A DNA stretch of 64,000 nt from Palsa-504 sp963800415 (GTDB lineage Bacteria; Actinomycetota; Actinomycetes; Streptosporangiales; Streptosporangiaceae). Below, piece by piece: positions 29,111 through 37,179 of the stretch (the stretch's first letter is position 1; every line of letters begins with the position of its first letter). Below the pieces are notes generated by a model. That model was not told the DNA's origin, did no database searches, and was given only the letters and a program-made list of their open reading frames with translations. Location: NCBI GenBank assembly GCA_963800415.1, contig CAWDBS010000046.1, positions 1-64,000 of the forward strand, read 5' to 3'. The position numbers were made by a program, and so were the translations under genes.

Positions 29111-30322
29111 TCAGCCGGCCCGCAGGACCAGCCCTTGCGCGTTGAAGAAAAATCCGCCCGGGGTGAGCAGGGCGACCCGCGCGCCCGGCACCTGGCGGCG
29201 GCCCGCCTGCCCGCGCAGCTGCGTCACCGCCTCGCGCAGGTGACCGGCGCCCTGCGAGCCGCCCTCGGACAGGCTGCCGCCGTGCGTGTTCACCGGCACC
29301 CGCCCGCTGATCTTCACCCGGTTCTGCACTGGGTCCCAGTTGTCGGCCAGGAATGCCCCGGCCTCTCCGGGACCGCAGAACCCGTAGCTCTCGAAGCAGC
29401 GCAGCGCCACGATGGTGAAGCCGTCGTAGGGAAAGAACAGGTCGATGTCGTCGAGCCACAGGTCGCTCTTGGCCCGCAGGTCGCGAGCGGCCAGCGGCTG
29501 CCCGGTGGCGTCCAGCCCCGCCGCCAGGTGCTCCTCGGGCGGCGCGGTCATGCCCATGGCGGCCGCGTGGACGAGGACCGGGGCCGCGGGCATGTCGCGG
29601 GCCCGCTCGGTGGTCGTCACGATGAACGCGTCCGCGCCGTCGACCGGAATGTCCATGTCGTACAGGCACAACGGCTCACGGATCATCCGGCCGCCCAGAT
29701 ACCCGGCCATGGTCAGCGGCTCGCGCAGCACCGCGTTCGGGTTGGCCGCCGCGTTGGTCCGGTCGTTGATCGCGATACGGCCGAAATCCTCCCGTGAGGC
29801 ACCGGACTCCGCCAGGTAACGGCCCGCCCAGGCGGCGTAGCCCGCTGAACCGTGCATGCTCCACGGCTCGGTGTCGGTGTGCCCGTCCCCGGTGGCGGCC
29901 CGGCCATCGGGCAGCCCGAAGGTGGCGCGCCGCCGGAACGGGTCCCCGCCCGCGCTCCGCGAGAAGCCGCTGACCCGGTAGACCGAGTGATAGACGAGCG
30001 CCACCTCGCAGGCCCCGGTAAAGACCGCGTTGACCGCGGCCACCAGGTGATTCATGATCGGCGGCGCGGCCCGGGCCCACCAGGTGACGGCGGGCAGCCC
30101 GAGCGCGGATACCACGGTGGCCGGGTCGATGCCGCCGGTGAGCAGCCCTCCGCCGACCACGCCGTCGATGTCGGCGGCGGTCAGCCCGGCATCATGGATG
30201 GCCGCCACCGCCGCCTCGAGCAGCAGGGCGAGCTCAGTGGTGGCCCCGCGGTCCCGGGCATACGGCGACAGACCGACCCCCGCGATCGCCACCTTGTCCT
30301 TGGCCGGGTTACGCCCGGTCAC
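29111..30322 (-). CDS. Thiolase-like lipid-transfer protein (Ltp) lacking the nucleophile Cys
   Basis: 403-residue thiolase-fold protein of the SCP-x/Ltp group. The nucleophile elbow position (residues about 78-92, TWWARAAPPIMNHL) has no Cys, and the late segment reads YDGFTIVALRCFESYGFCGPGE then HGGSLSEGGSQG where true thiolases have GHPxGxxG. Ordinary thiolysis is therefore unlikely. Ltp proteins that pair with a DUF35 partner act as retro-aldolases on sterol side chains, and such a partner gene overlaps its start (ATGA at 30319-30322). The gene is first followed by the SDR 10 bp away. Confidence 0.88.
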   Translation of the reverse strand: MTGRNPAKDKVAIAGVGLSPYARDRGATTELALLLEAAVAAIHDAGLTAADIDGVVGGGLLTGGIDPATVVSALGLPAVTWWARAAPPIMNHLVAAVNAVFTGACEVALVYHSVYRVSGFSRSAGGDPFRRRATFGLPDGRAATGDGHTDTEPWSMHGSAGYAAWAGRYLAESGASREDFGRIAINDRTNAAANPNAVLREPLTMAGYLGGRMIREPLCLYDMDIPVDGADAFIVTTTERARDMPAAPVLVHAAAMGMTAPPEEHLAAGLDATGQPLAARDLRAKSDLWLDDIDLFFPYDGFTIVALRCFESYGFCGPGEAGAFLADNWDPVQNRVKISGRVPVNTHGGSLSEGGSQGAGHLREAVTQLRGQAGRRQVPGARVALLTPGGFFFNAQGLVLRAG

Positions 30323-30774
30323 GGCCGCGTCCCAGCAGGCCGGAAGGCGGGCCAGGGGGTCTTGGAGTCGCCGTCGCGGTCAATCCAGGTCAGCTCCACC
30401 TCGAGCCCGACGTGCAGCCGGTCCCGCGGACAGTCGACCACCGTGGCCTGCACCCGCAGCCCGGGCTGCTCGGCCAGCTCGATCGCGGCGAGCGGGAAGC
30501 CGCCGGCGTAATCCACGCCCGGGGACGGCGGGCCCTGGTGCAGGAAGGTGAGCAGGTGCACCGTGCCGCGGCCGCTGACCGGCGCCGGGCTCACCTCGGC
30601 CGACCAGCAGGACGGGCAGATCGGCCGCAACGGGGTGTGCCACCGGCCGCAGGCCCGGCACCGGCCGGCCAGCAGCTCGCGGCGGAGCAGCCCCTCGTAA
30701 TACAGCTTGTTCAGGTGATCCAGGCGAACGTCAGGGAACCGCTCGAGCACAGTCTCGTCGCTGCCGGTCATCAC
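30319..30774 (-). CDS. DUF35 Zn-ribbon/OB-fold protein, partner of Ltp
   Basis: 151 residues with a rubredoxin-like zinc ribbon CRACGRWHTPLRPICPSC followed by an OB fold (GRGTVHLLTFLHQG). Proteins of this type bind acyl-CoA and form a complex with Ltp thiolase-like aldolases, as in ChsH2-Ltp2. Overlap with the downstream Ltp gene supports this. N-terminal residues LDHLNKLYYEGLLRRELLAG are a typical helical lead. Divergent from the PaaK-like gene, with a TATAACTA motif between them. Confidence 0.9.
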   Translation of the reverse strand: MMTGSDETVLERFPDVRLDHLNKLYYEGLLRRELLAGRCRACGRWHTPLRPICPSCWSAEVSPAPVSGRGTVHLLTFLHQGPPSPGVDYAGGFPLAAIELAEQPGLRVQATVVDCPRDRLHVGLEVELTWIDRDGDSKTPWPAFRPAGTRP

Positions 30775-30802
30775 GTCCCCTTCACGTCTGACAGCTAAAT
30801 TC

Positions 30803-30823
30803 GCTTAACAAGTTAGTTATATC
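30803..30823. promoter_or_regulatory. Divergent AT-rich operator-like site
   Basis: Reads GATATAACTAACTTGTTAAGC on the minus strand, with TATAACTA and a near-palindromic TTAACAAGTTAG. It lies about 30 bp upstream of the DUF35 start and about 90 bp upstream of the PaaK-like start. Confidence 0.5.
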
Positions 30824-30914
30824 ACGCAGATTCGGGTTACACTGCGAGAGGGCCGCCCCTCCCCGAGCGAGCCGAAGGGGCGCGGCGCCACCTGGACCGA
30901 GGAGCGAGGGACAG

Positions 30915-32207
30915 ATGAGTGACAGGTTCTTCGAACCGGAGATAGAGACCATGCCGCGGGCTTCCCTGGCGGCCCTGCAGGAGGACCGGATCCTCGAGCT
31001 GGTGCCCTACGTCTACGAGCGTTCGGCCCTGGTACGCAAGAAATGGGAAGAGGCGAGGGTCAAGCCCGGCGACGTCAACTCGCTGGCCGACTTCACCGAA
31101 CGGGTGCCCTTTATCACCAAGGACGACATCCGCCAGTTCCGCGAGCAGGCTCAGGACCCGTTCGGCGGCCTGCTGTGTACCGGCTACGCGGATACGACCA
31201 CTGTCTTCTCCACCTCGGGGACCACCGGGGACGCCACCTTGTACGCGCACGCCTGGGACCGGTGGCATCCGTTCTGGGCGGCGACGGCCCGTGACCTGTG
31301 GGAGATCGGCGTCCGCCCGGGAGATTACGTGCTGGGCAGCGGGTTCAAGATGCGCGGGCCGCTCTATCACGCGGACCAGATGGTCGGCGCCATCCCGGTG
31401 ATGGTGAACACGGGTATCGGCGGCTGGGCCACGGCACTGGACGCGATCCGCCGCTACCGGCCGGTCTACGCGCAGCTCACCGGCCTGGCGCTGGCCGAGC
31501 TTGACCCCTTGAGCCGGACCAACGACATGCGGGAGGTGTTCTCCTCCTTCAAGGGGGCCGCCTTCGCGGGCGAGCCGCTCGGCGCACGGGCCCGGGCGCA
31601 GTTGGAGAGCTGGGGAGTGGAGGTCTACCTGTGGACGTCCACCGGGGACGTCACCGGCGCGTGGGAATGCGGCCAGCACGACGGCTGCCACGCCTGGGAG
31701 GATTGCGTGCTGCTGGAGGCCGTCGACCCGGTGGCAGGCACCCCCGTGGCCGACGGGGAACTCGGCGAGCTGGTCGCCACCTCGCTGGACAACCCGGTGA
31801 GCCCGATGGTGCGCTTCAGGTCCGACGACATCATCCGGATGACCAGGGAGCCCTGCGGGTGCGGCCGGACACACGCCCGGTTCTGGCCGGTGGGCCGCAA
31901 GGGCGACGAGACGATCGTGGCCGGCCGTTCCTTCGTGCCGATGGACATCTGGCGGGCGCTCGAGGGTGTCCCGGAGACCGCCACCGCGCTGTTCCAGCTG
32001 GTCCGGCCGGCCCGGGAGATCGACGAGCTGAAGGTCCGGGTCGGCTATGACCCGGACACGACGACCTCGGTCCCGGAGCTGCGGGACCGGGTGTCCGAGG
32101 TGATCACGGCCGCGGTGGGCGTCCCGCCGGTGCTCGAGCTCCTGCCGGAACCCGACCTGCTCGCCCGCGGCCGGGGCGGCAAGCTACCGAGGGTGGTCAA
32201 ATCATGA
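30915..32207 (+). CDS. PaaK-like acyl/aryl-CoA ligase
   Basis: 430-residue adenylate-forming enzyme of the phenylacetate-CoA ligase group. The P-loop is STSGTTGDATLY, lacking the usual Lys-Gly end. A cysteine set (GQHDGCHAWEDC and EPCGCGRTHARFW) resembles the zinc site of PaaK-type ligases, and SDDIIRMT follows. The C-terminal lid ends GKLPRVVKS with a candidate catalytic Lys. It should activate a carboxylic acid of the pathway to its CoA ester. Ribosome site GAGCGAGGGACAG precedes ATG 30915. Its stop overlaps the next gene (ATGA). Confidence 0.85.
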   Translation: MSDRFFEPEIETMPRASLAALQEDRILELVPYVYERSALVRKKWEEARVKPGDVNSLADFTERVPFITKDDIRQFREQAQDPFGGLLCTGYADTTTVFSTSGTTGDATLYAHAWDRWHPFWAATARDLWEIGVRPGDYVLGSGFKMRGPLYHADQMVGAIPVMVNTGIGGWATALDAIRRYRPVYAQLTGLALAELDPLSRTNDMREVFSSFKGAAFAGEPLGARARAQLESWGVEVYLWTSTGDVTGAWECGQHDGCHAWEDCVLLEAVDPVAGTPVADGELGELVATSLDNPVSPMVRFRSDDIIRMTREPCGCGRTHARFWPVGRKGDETIVAGRSFVPMDIWRALEGVPETATALFQLVRPAREIDELKVRVGYDPDTTTSVPELRDRVSEVITAAVGVPPVLELLPEPDLLARGRGGKLPRVVKS

Positions 32208-32902
32208 CAGTAGCGTCCACGACGGCGGCCGCCGCCACGCTCCCCCGGCCCGGGCCATGGGGCATCGGCCGGTACGGCGTGGCCGGTCAGCCTGTCTATT
32301 TCGAGGTCAGCTGGGACGACTGGCGGCGTGACACCAGCTGGGCCCGCGCCATGCTGGCCGATCACGGAATCGGCCCGGACAGCGGCCTGGTCATCGTCGG
32401 CGGCATGCCGGAATCGCCGTGGTTCGACCCGTTCGAGACCGCGGCCCGCGAGCTCGGCGCGCCGTATTCGATCGGCGAGACGTACGCCTTCGAGGCCTTC
32501 CGGGCCGGCATGTACGCGCGCCGGCTGCCCATCACCATGATCTTCGGCATCGACCGGACGGTGGCCGAGGGCCTAGGCGACGAGCTCGCCGAGGTCGTCG
32601 CGCGGGTACCGGTCATCGTGGCCCGGCCGGATGCCGCCGGGCTGCTAGCCGCCGCGGGCGCCCAGCCGTTCATCGTCACCCGGGTCGGGCCGGCCATCGC
32701 GGTGGAGTGCCCGCACCGCACCGGTGCCCACCTCAACGGCGCGGAGTGGACCCTGGCCGAACGGGGTGGCGAGCTGTTCATCGGCACCGCCGGCCCGCGC
32801 GCCCATCAGGTGAGCGACGCTCCCCTGGGCGTGCGCGGCACCCTCAGGGACGGACCGTGCGGCTGCGGGCGCATCGGCCCCCGGGTCACGATCACCCAGT
32901 AA
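32204..32902 (+). CDS. Unrecognised 232-residue partner of the PaaK-like ligase
   Basis: Translationally coupled to the PaaK-like gene and followed 36 bp later by a FadD-like gene. The first half has alternating Gly-rich loops (GLVIVGGMPESPWFDPFETA) and a segment about ALGAPYSIGETYAFEAFR that recalls the N-domain of adenylate-forming enzymes. The C-terminus carries DGPCGCGRIGPRV, similar to the CGCGRTH element of its neighbour. It may be a diverged, non-catalytic subdomain or a ligase partner. No family is assigned and the function is unknown. Confidence 0.8.
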   Translation: MTVASTTAAAATLPRPGPWGIGRYGVAGQPVYFEVSWDDWRRDTSWARAMLADHGIGPDSGLVIVGGMPESPWFDPFETAARELGAPYSIGETYAFEAFRAGMYARRLPITMIFGIDRTVAEGLGDELAEVVARVPVIVARPDAAGLLAAAGAQPFIVTRVGPAIAVECPHRTGAHLNGAEWTLAERGGELFIGTAGPRAHQVSDAPLGVRGTLRDGPCGCGRIGPRVTITQ

Positions 32903-32938
32903 GCCCAGCCACTAGCACCCGCGGAACCAGGAGAGTCC

Positions 32939-34516
32939 ATGGCCCCTCGTCAGATCACCGTCGGGGACATCATCACCGAGCACGGCCGCAGCTACCCGGG
33001 CCAGCTGGCGCTGGCCGACGGCGAGCGCCGGCTGACCTGGCCGGAGTTCGGCGAGCGGGTCAACCGGCTGGCCAACGCGCTGCGCGGCACCGGGGTGGGG
33101 CAGGGCGACCGCATCCTGTGGCTCGGCCAGAACTCCTTCCGGGTCTACGAGCTGCTCGGCGCGGCGGCCAAGATCGGGGCGATGGTCTGCCCCGGCTACT
33201 GGCGCTGGGCGCCGCCGGAGATGGCCTTCGCGATCGAGGACTTCAGCCCGAAGGTGGTGATCTGGCAGGAGGAGGAGATCGGCAGCACGGTGCGTGCGGC
33301 GCGGGCCGCCAGCCCGGCCGGCGAGTCCGCGTTGTGGCTGCGCCACGACTGCGGCCCCGACCACGGCTACGAGGAGTTCCTGGCCGGCGGTGACCCGGCC
33401 GACCCCGGCCTGGACGTCGACCCGGATTCCGCGCTGCTGGTCATCTACACCGCGGCGATCAGCGGCCGGCCGTGCGGCTCGATGCTGTCGCACACCAACC
33501 TGATCGCCATGGGCCTGTCGGTGGCCTGGCTGGGCGACATCGACAACCAGACGGTGTTCCTGAACTCCGGGCCGATGTTCCACATCGGCAACTTCCAGTT
33601 CTACGGCATCCCGGTGCTGATCCAGGGCGGCACCAACGTCGTCACCCGGCGGGTCATCGCGAGTGAGGTGCTGGACATCCTGGCCGGGCAGAAGTGCACC
33701 CGCGCCTACCTCATGCCGGCCACGGTGACCCAGCTGACCGGGCTGATGCGGGAGCGCGGCACCGAACTGCCGCACCTGAAGGCCACCATCGCCGCTCCGT
33801 TGTGGCAGGGCATGGTGGCGGCGGACGACAGCCGCCACGGCCGCGAAGGCGGCGGCATGGGCTACGGCTACGGCCAGACCGAGGTCACCGGCTTCTGCCT
33901 GTTCGGCGGGTACGGCGGGCGGGGCGAGGGCAACGCCGGCCGTCCCGCGCCGGTCACCTCGGTCCGGATTCTCGACGCCGGCAGCCGGGAGTGCGGTATC
34001 GGCGAGACCGGCGAGATCTGTGTCCGCGGCGCGACGGTGCACCTGGGCTACTGGAACCGGCCGGAGATCAACTCCCAGCGCTTCCGCGGCGGCTGGTGGC
34101 ACACCACCGACCTGGGCCGGCGTGAGAGCGACGGCACGATCACCTTCCTCGGCACCATGACCCGGATGATCAAGTCGGGGGCGGAGAACATCTTCCCCGC
34201 CGAGGTGGAGAACTGCCTGGAAGCCCACCCGGCGGTGAAGGAGGCCGCGGTGATCGGCGTGCCGAGCGAGCGTTTCGGTCAGGACGTCAAGGCCGTGGTG
34301 GTGCTCAACGGATCGAGCCCGGTGACGGACGCCGACCTCATCGAGCACTGCCGGCGCCGTATCGCCTCGTACAAGAAGCCGAAGACCGTGGAGTTCCTGG
34401 ACGCGCTACCGCGCACCCAGGGCTTCGGCAAGGACTACGCGGCGCTGGACGAGAAGTTCGGCGGCGGCGGATATCCCGGCGGTGACAATCTCGGCGGCGG
34501 ACACTCGCGGGGGTGA
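32939..34516 (+). CDS. FadD-like adenylate-forming protein with altered P-loop
   Basis: 525-residue class I acyl-CoA synthetase fold. The A3 phosphate-binding loop, normally YTSGTTGxPKG, reads YTAAISGRPCGSMLSH and lacks the conserved Thr and Lys. Other motifs are kept: GYGQTEVTG (A5), HTTDLGRRESDG (A7-like), MIKSGAENIFPAEVE (A8) and the A10 Lys in RTQGFGKDY. Related altered A3 loops occur in some actinobacterial FadD proteins of sterol-type clusters. It may accept an unusual adenylate or act with the PaaK-like protein. Ribosome site CAGGAGAGTCC before ATG 32939. Confidence 0.88.
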   Translation: MAPRQITVGDIITEHGRSYPGQLALADGERRLTWPEFGERVNRLANALRGTGVGQGDRILWLGQNSFRVYELLGAAAKIGAMVCPGYWRWAPPEMAFAIEDFSPKVVIWQEEEIGSTVRAARAASPAGESALWLRHDCGPDHGYEEFLAGGDPADPGLDVDPDSALLVIYTAAISGRPCGSMLSHTNLIAMGLSVAWLGDIDNQTVFLNSGPMFHIGNFQFYGIPVLIQGGTNVVTRRVIASEVLDILAGQKCTRAYLMPATVTQLTGLMRERGTELPHLKATIAAPLWQGMVAADDSRHGREGGGMGYGYGQTEVTGFCLFGGYGGRGEGNAGRPAPVTSVRILDAGSRECGIGETGEICVRGATVHLGYWNRPEINSQRFRGGWWHTTDLGRRESDGTITFLGTMTRMIKSGAENIFPAEVENCLEAHPAVKEAAVIGVPSERFGQDVKAVVVLNGSSPVTDADLIEHCRRRIASYKKPKTVEFLDALPRTQGFGKDYAALDEKFGGGGYPGGDNLGGGHSRG

Positions 34517-34560
34517 TGGAGGGGTCGCGGGCGTGACAGAAGGCTCGTTCGGCCCCATTG

Positions 34561-34632
34561 ATGTTGCGCAAGGCCACCGACTACGACGCCTGGCTCAGCC
34601 GGACCCGCGATCGGCTACGGGGGATGCGCTGA
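34561..34632 (+). other. 23-codon fragment, possibly a gene remnant
   Basis: ATG 34561 opens MLRKATDYDAWLSRTRDRL and stops at 34632, overlapping the 3' end of the minus-strand DUF6907-like gene. The helix-like charged sequence looks protein-like but is too short to assign. Confidence 0.2.
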
Positions 34633-34945
34633 CCATCTCCGCCGCTGTGGCCAGCATGGCGGCGAGTTCGCGGGCCTCGTCCGGCGTCAGGCCGATCAGC
34701 CGGTAGCGGCCGCCCGCGTGCACCGTGATCTCGACGGTGGGTGACCAGGCCGGCTCGCCGGGGTCATCCGGCAGGTACTGCGCGGTCTGCACATCCAGGC
34801 GGTCCGGCGCGGTGAGGCCGCCGGGCCGGGAGATGGTGACCGAGGTCGTCTCGCTGGCGTGGTAGAAGGCGGCCCCGTAGCTGGCCGCGGCGTGTTCGCT
34901 AGCGCACCAGCGCGGGCAGTGTTCGGTGACGGTCACGGATGACAT
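34595..34945 (-). CDS. Small DUF6907-like protein
   Basis: 116 residues. ATG 34945 is chosen for its ribosome site GAGGGAGGAGCAGCG. The N-terminus has CPRWCASEHAAASYG, a Cys-x3-Cys-x3-His arrangement seen in small actinobacterial proteins of this type, then beta strands and a C-terminal helix LTPDEARELAAMLATA. Function unknown. It lies just downstream of an acyl-CoA dehydrogenase gene in the same direction. Confidence 0.65.
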   Translation of the reverse strand: MSSVTVTEHCPRWCASEHAAASYGAAFYHASETTSVTISRPGGLTAPDRLDVQTAQYLPDDPGEPAWSPTVEITVHAGGRYRLIGLTPDEARELAAMLATAAEMVSASPVADRGSG

Positions 34946-34959
34946 CGCTGCTCCTCCCT

Positions 34960-35016
34960 CAGAAACCACGGGCCTCAGAAACCACGGGCCTCAGAAACCA
35001 CGGGCCTCAGAAACCC
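34960..35016. repeat. 16-bp tandem repeat carrying the upstream gene's stop codon
   Basis: CAGAAACCACGGGCCT starts at 34960, 34976 and 34992, with a partial copy from 35008. On the minus strand each unit contains GGTTTCTGA, which is the last codons and stop of the acyl-CoA dehydrogenase (GF-stop at 35007). The array therefore copies the gene's 3' end. Confidence 0.9.
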
Positions 35017-36149
35017 AGGCTGCGGCCGACGATCTCCTTCATGATCTCGGTCGTGCCGCCGTACAGCCGCTGCACCCGGGCGTCCCGCCAGAGCCGGGCG
35101 ATCTCGTACTCGTTGATGTAGCCGTAGCCGCCGTGCAGTTGCAGGCAGCGGTCCACGATTTCCCACTGCAGCTCGGTGGCCCACCACTTGGCCCCCGCGG
35201 CCTCTTCCGCGCTGAGGTCGCCGTCCACGGCCGCCTGCACGCACCGGTCGAGGTAGGCGTGCGCGACATCCAGCCTGGTCTTCATCTCCGCGAGCGCGAA
35301 CCGGTTGACCTGGAAGCCTCCGATGGGCCGGCCGAAGGCGTGGCGGTCCCGGGCGTAGTCCCTGGTCACCGCGAAGGCGCGGTCCGCATGGGCGATCGCG
35401 TACACGGCGATGCCGAGCCGTTCGGCGGGCAGGTTGCGCATCAGGTGGTAGAAGCCGCGGCCCTCCTCGCCGAGCAGGTTCGCGGCCGGTACCCGGACAT
35501 CGTGGAAGAACAGTTCGGCGGTGTCCTGGGCGCGGTTCCCGATCTTGTCGAGCTTGCGCCCCCGCTCGAAGCCCGCGAACCCCTCCTCGACCACGAGCAG
35601 GCTCATCCCGCGGTGCCCGGCCTCCGGATCTGTCCGTGCCACGACAATGATGAGGTCGGCGAGCAGGCCGTTGCTGATGAAGGTCTTGGTCCCGTTGAGC
35701 ACGTAGTGGTCGCCGTCGCGGCGGGCAGTGGCCTTGACCTGCTTGAGATCCGAGCCCGCCCCGGGCTCGGACATGGCGATCGCGACCAGTCGCTCGCCGG
35801 CCGCGAAGCCCGGCAGCCACCGGGCCTTCTGCTCATCCGTCGTCAGGTCGGTCAGGTAGGGAGCCACCACGTCGTTGTGCAGCGCCAGGGCGATGCCCTG
35901 GGTCCCGGTCGCGGCGATCTCCTCCGCGATGACCACGCTGTAGCGAAAGTCCCTGATACCGAGGCCGCCGTACTCCTCGGGGACCATCCAGCCGAGCAAG
36001 CCGGCTTCGCCGGCCTTACGCCAGGCCTCCCGGCTGACCACGCCCGCCGCTAGCCACTCCGCGGTGTGCGGGACGCATTCCTTCTCCAGGAAGACCCGCA
36101 CCAGCTGCCGGAACTGCTCATGCTCGGCAGTGAAGATGGTCCGGCGCAC
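35007..36149 (-). CDS. Acyl-CoA dehydrogenase
   Basis: 380 residues, closely similar in plan to the enzyme at 6564-7721. FAD/beta-domain motif IAMSEPGAGSDLKQ, the C-terminal HGGYGYINEYEIAR and LYGGTTEIMK, again with Gly where many families keep the catalytic Glu. LPAERLGIA provides the alternative Glu site. Substrate unknown, likely a branched or longer acyl-CoA. Start ATG 36149 has ribosome site GGAGGAACC. The AT-rich site TTATATAACTAATTTA lies about 42 bp upstream. Confidence 0.93.
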   Translation of the reverse strand: MRRTIFTAEHEQFRQLVRVFLEKECVPHTAEWLAAGVVSREAWRKAGEAGLLGWMVPEEYGGLGIRDFRYSVVIAEEIAATGTQGIALALHNDVVAPYLTDLTTDEQKARWLPGFAAGERLVAIAMSEPGAGSDLKQVKATARRDGDHYVLNGTKTFISNGLLADLIIVVARTDPEAGHRGMSLLVVEEGFAGFERGRKLDKIGNRAQDTAELFFHDVRVPAANLLGEEGRGFYHLMRNLPAERLGIAVYAIAHADRAFAVTRDYARDRHAFGRPIGGFQVNRFALAEMKTRLDVAHAYLDRCVQAAVDGDLSAEEAAGAKWWATELQWEIVDRCLQLHGGYGYINEYEIARLWRDARVQRLYGGTTEIMKEIVGRSLGF

Positions 36150-36190
36150 GGGTTCCTCCTCCGGTCTGAGGTAAAGGCAATACAGATTGA

Positions 36191-36206
36191 TTATATAACT
36201 AATTTA
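36191..36206. promoter_or_regulatory. Operator-like TTATATAACTAATTTA
   Basis: Shares the first 11 bases (TTATATAACTA) with the palindrome at 25237-25252. It lies in the promoter region of the acyl-CoA dehydrogenase gene. Confidence 0.5.
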
Positions 36207-36241
36207 GCTGTCTTGCGAGACCGTGGGAGGCGGCTCATTTA

Positions 36242-36460
36242 TCAATCACTCACTAACGAGCCGGGTTCGCGCGTCCCGGGACGGACCAGCCCGTTCTCGT
36301 AGGCGAACACCACCGCCTGCACCCGGTCCCCCAGGCCCAGCTTGGCCAGCACGCTAGCCACGTGCGACTTGACCGTCGACGGCTCGACCACGAGCTGCGC
36401 GGCGATCTCGGCGTTGGACAGGCCGCGGGCGAGCAGCCGCAGCACAATCTCCGGTGGCGG
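36242..36460 (-). pseudogene. LuxR-type HTH fragment of a response regulator
   Basis: About 70 residues equal to the GerE/LuxR DNA-binding domain: LRLLARGLSNAEIAAQL, then the recognition helix region EPSTVKSHVASVLAKLGL and a DRVQAVVFAYENGL end. In complete NarL-type regulators about 140 residues of receiver domain precede it; here the upstream DNA encodes none. It is probably a gene remnant. Confidence 0.7.
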
Positions 36461-36538
36461 GTCCGCCGGCGAACCAGCATCACTTGCTCGCGCCCCGCCG
36501 GCGGCCGATGTGCGCCCTTCTGGCGGCCGTGTCCGGTC

Positions 36539-36928
36539 TTACCAGCCGAGTTCGCTGAGCCGGTCGTCGTCAATGCCGAAATGGTGGGCGATCTCGTGGA
36601 TAACGGTACGGCGGACCTGGTCGGCGACCTCCTGCTCGGAGCGGCAGATCGCGCAGATCTCCTGGCGGTAGATGGTGATCAGGTCGGGCAGCACCCCCGC
36701 GTACTCCGACGTGCGGCTGGTGAGCGGAATGCCCTGGTACAGTCCGAGCAGGCCGGGCGGCCCCGGGCCGTGCTCGACCGTCACCGCGACATTGCGCATC
36801 AGCTGGCCGAGCTCCTCGGGCAGCCCGTCCAGCGCCGTGATGACCATTTCTTCGAAACGGCCGGGTTCGACCTCGACCACAAGCCCATTGTCCAGCGCAG
36901 CGCGGTCGCGCCAGTCAGCTCCGGGCAC
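36539..36928 (-). CDS. Zincin-like metallopeptidase family protein
   Basis: 129 residues. HEIAHHFGIDDD at residues 111-122 is the HExxH zinc motif of the small zincin-like (DUF1025) family common in actinobacteria. The N-terminal EPGRFEEMVITALDGLPEEL is a family hallmark. GTG 36928 is the earliest start; an internal GTG at residue 17 or 18 would fit the usual length better. Peptidase activity is not established for the family. Confidence 0.85.
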   Translation of the reverse strand: MPGADWRDRAALDNGLVVEVEPGRFEEMVITALDGLPEELGQLMRNVAVTVEHGPGPPGLLGLYQGIPLTSRTSEYAGVLPDLITIYRQEICAICRSEQEVADQVRRTVIHEIAHHFGIDDDRLSELGW

Positions 36929-36930
36929 AC

Positions 36931-37179
36931 CGGTTCGGCTCCGAGGAATGGGCGGCCGAGCAGGCGGCGGCCTGGGGCAGGGACATCACCCAGCCCACGC
37001 TGTACCTGCACGGCACCCAGGACGGCTGCCACGGCATGACCCAGGAGCAGGTGAACCGGGTGCCGGACCACTGCGGCCCCGGATCGCAGTCCGAGCTCAT
37101 CGACGGTGTCGGGCACTTCCTGATGGTGCAGCACCCCACCGACATCAACAAGCGGATCCTGGAATTCCTGGCTGCATAG
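36931..37179 (+). pseudogene. C-terminal fragment of an alpha/beta hydrolase
   Basis: The frame ending at 37179 reads RDITQPTLYLHGTQDG (catalytic acid region) and ELIDGVGHFLMVQHP with the catalytic His, then NKRILEFLAA. This is the last third of an epoxide-hydrolase-like or haloalkane-dehalogenase-like alpha/beta hydrolase. The nucleophile part is missing, and upstream the frame runs into the divergent metallopeptidase gene. A truncated remnant. Confidence 0.75.

Noticed and set aside
9901..35016. Possible CRISPR arrays among the repeats
   Set aside because: All arrays are direct head-to-tail repeats without spacers, and no cas genes are present.
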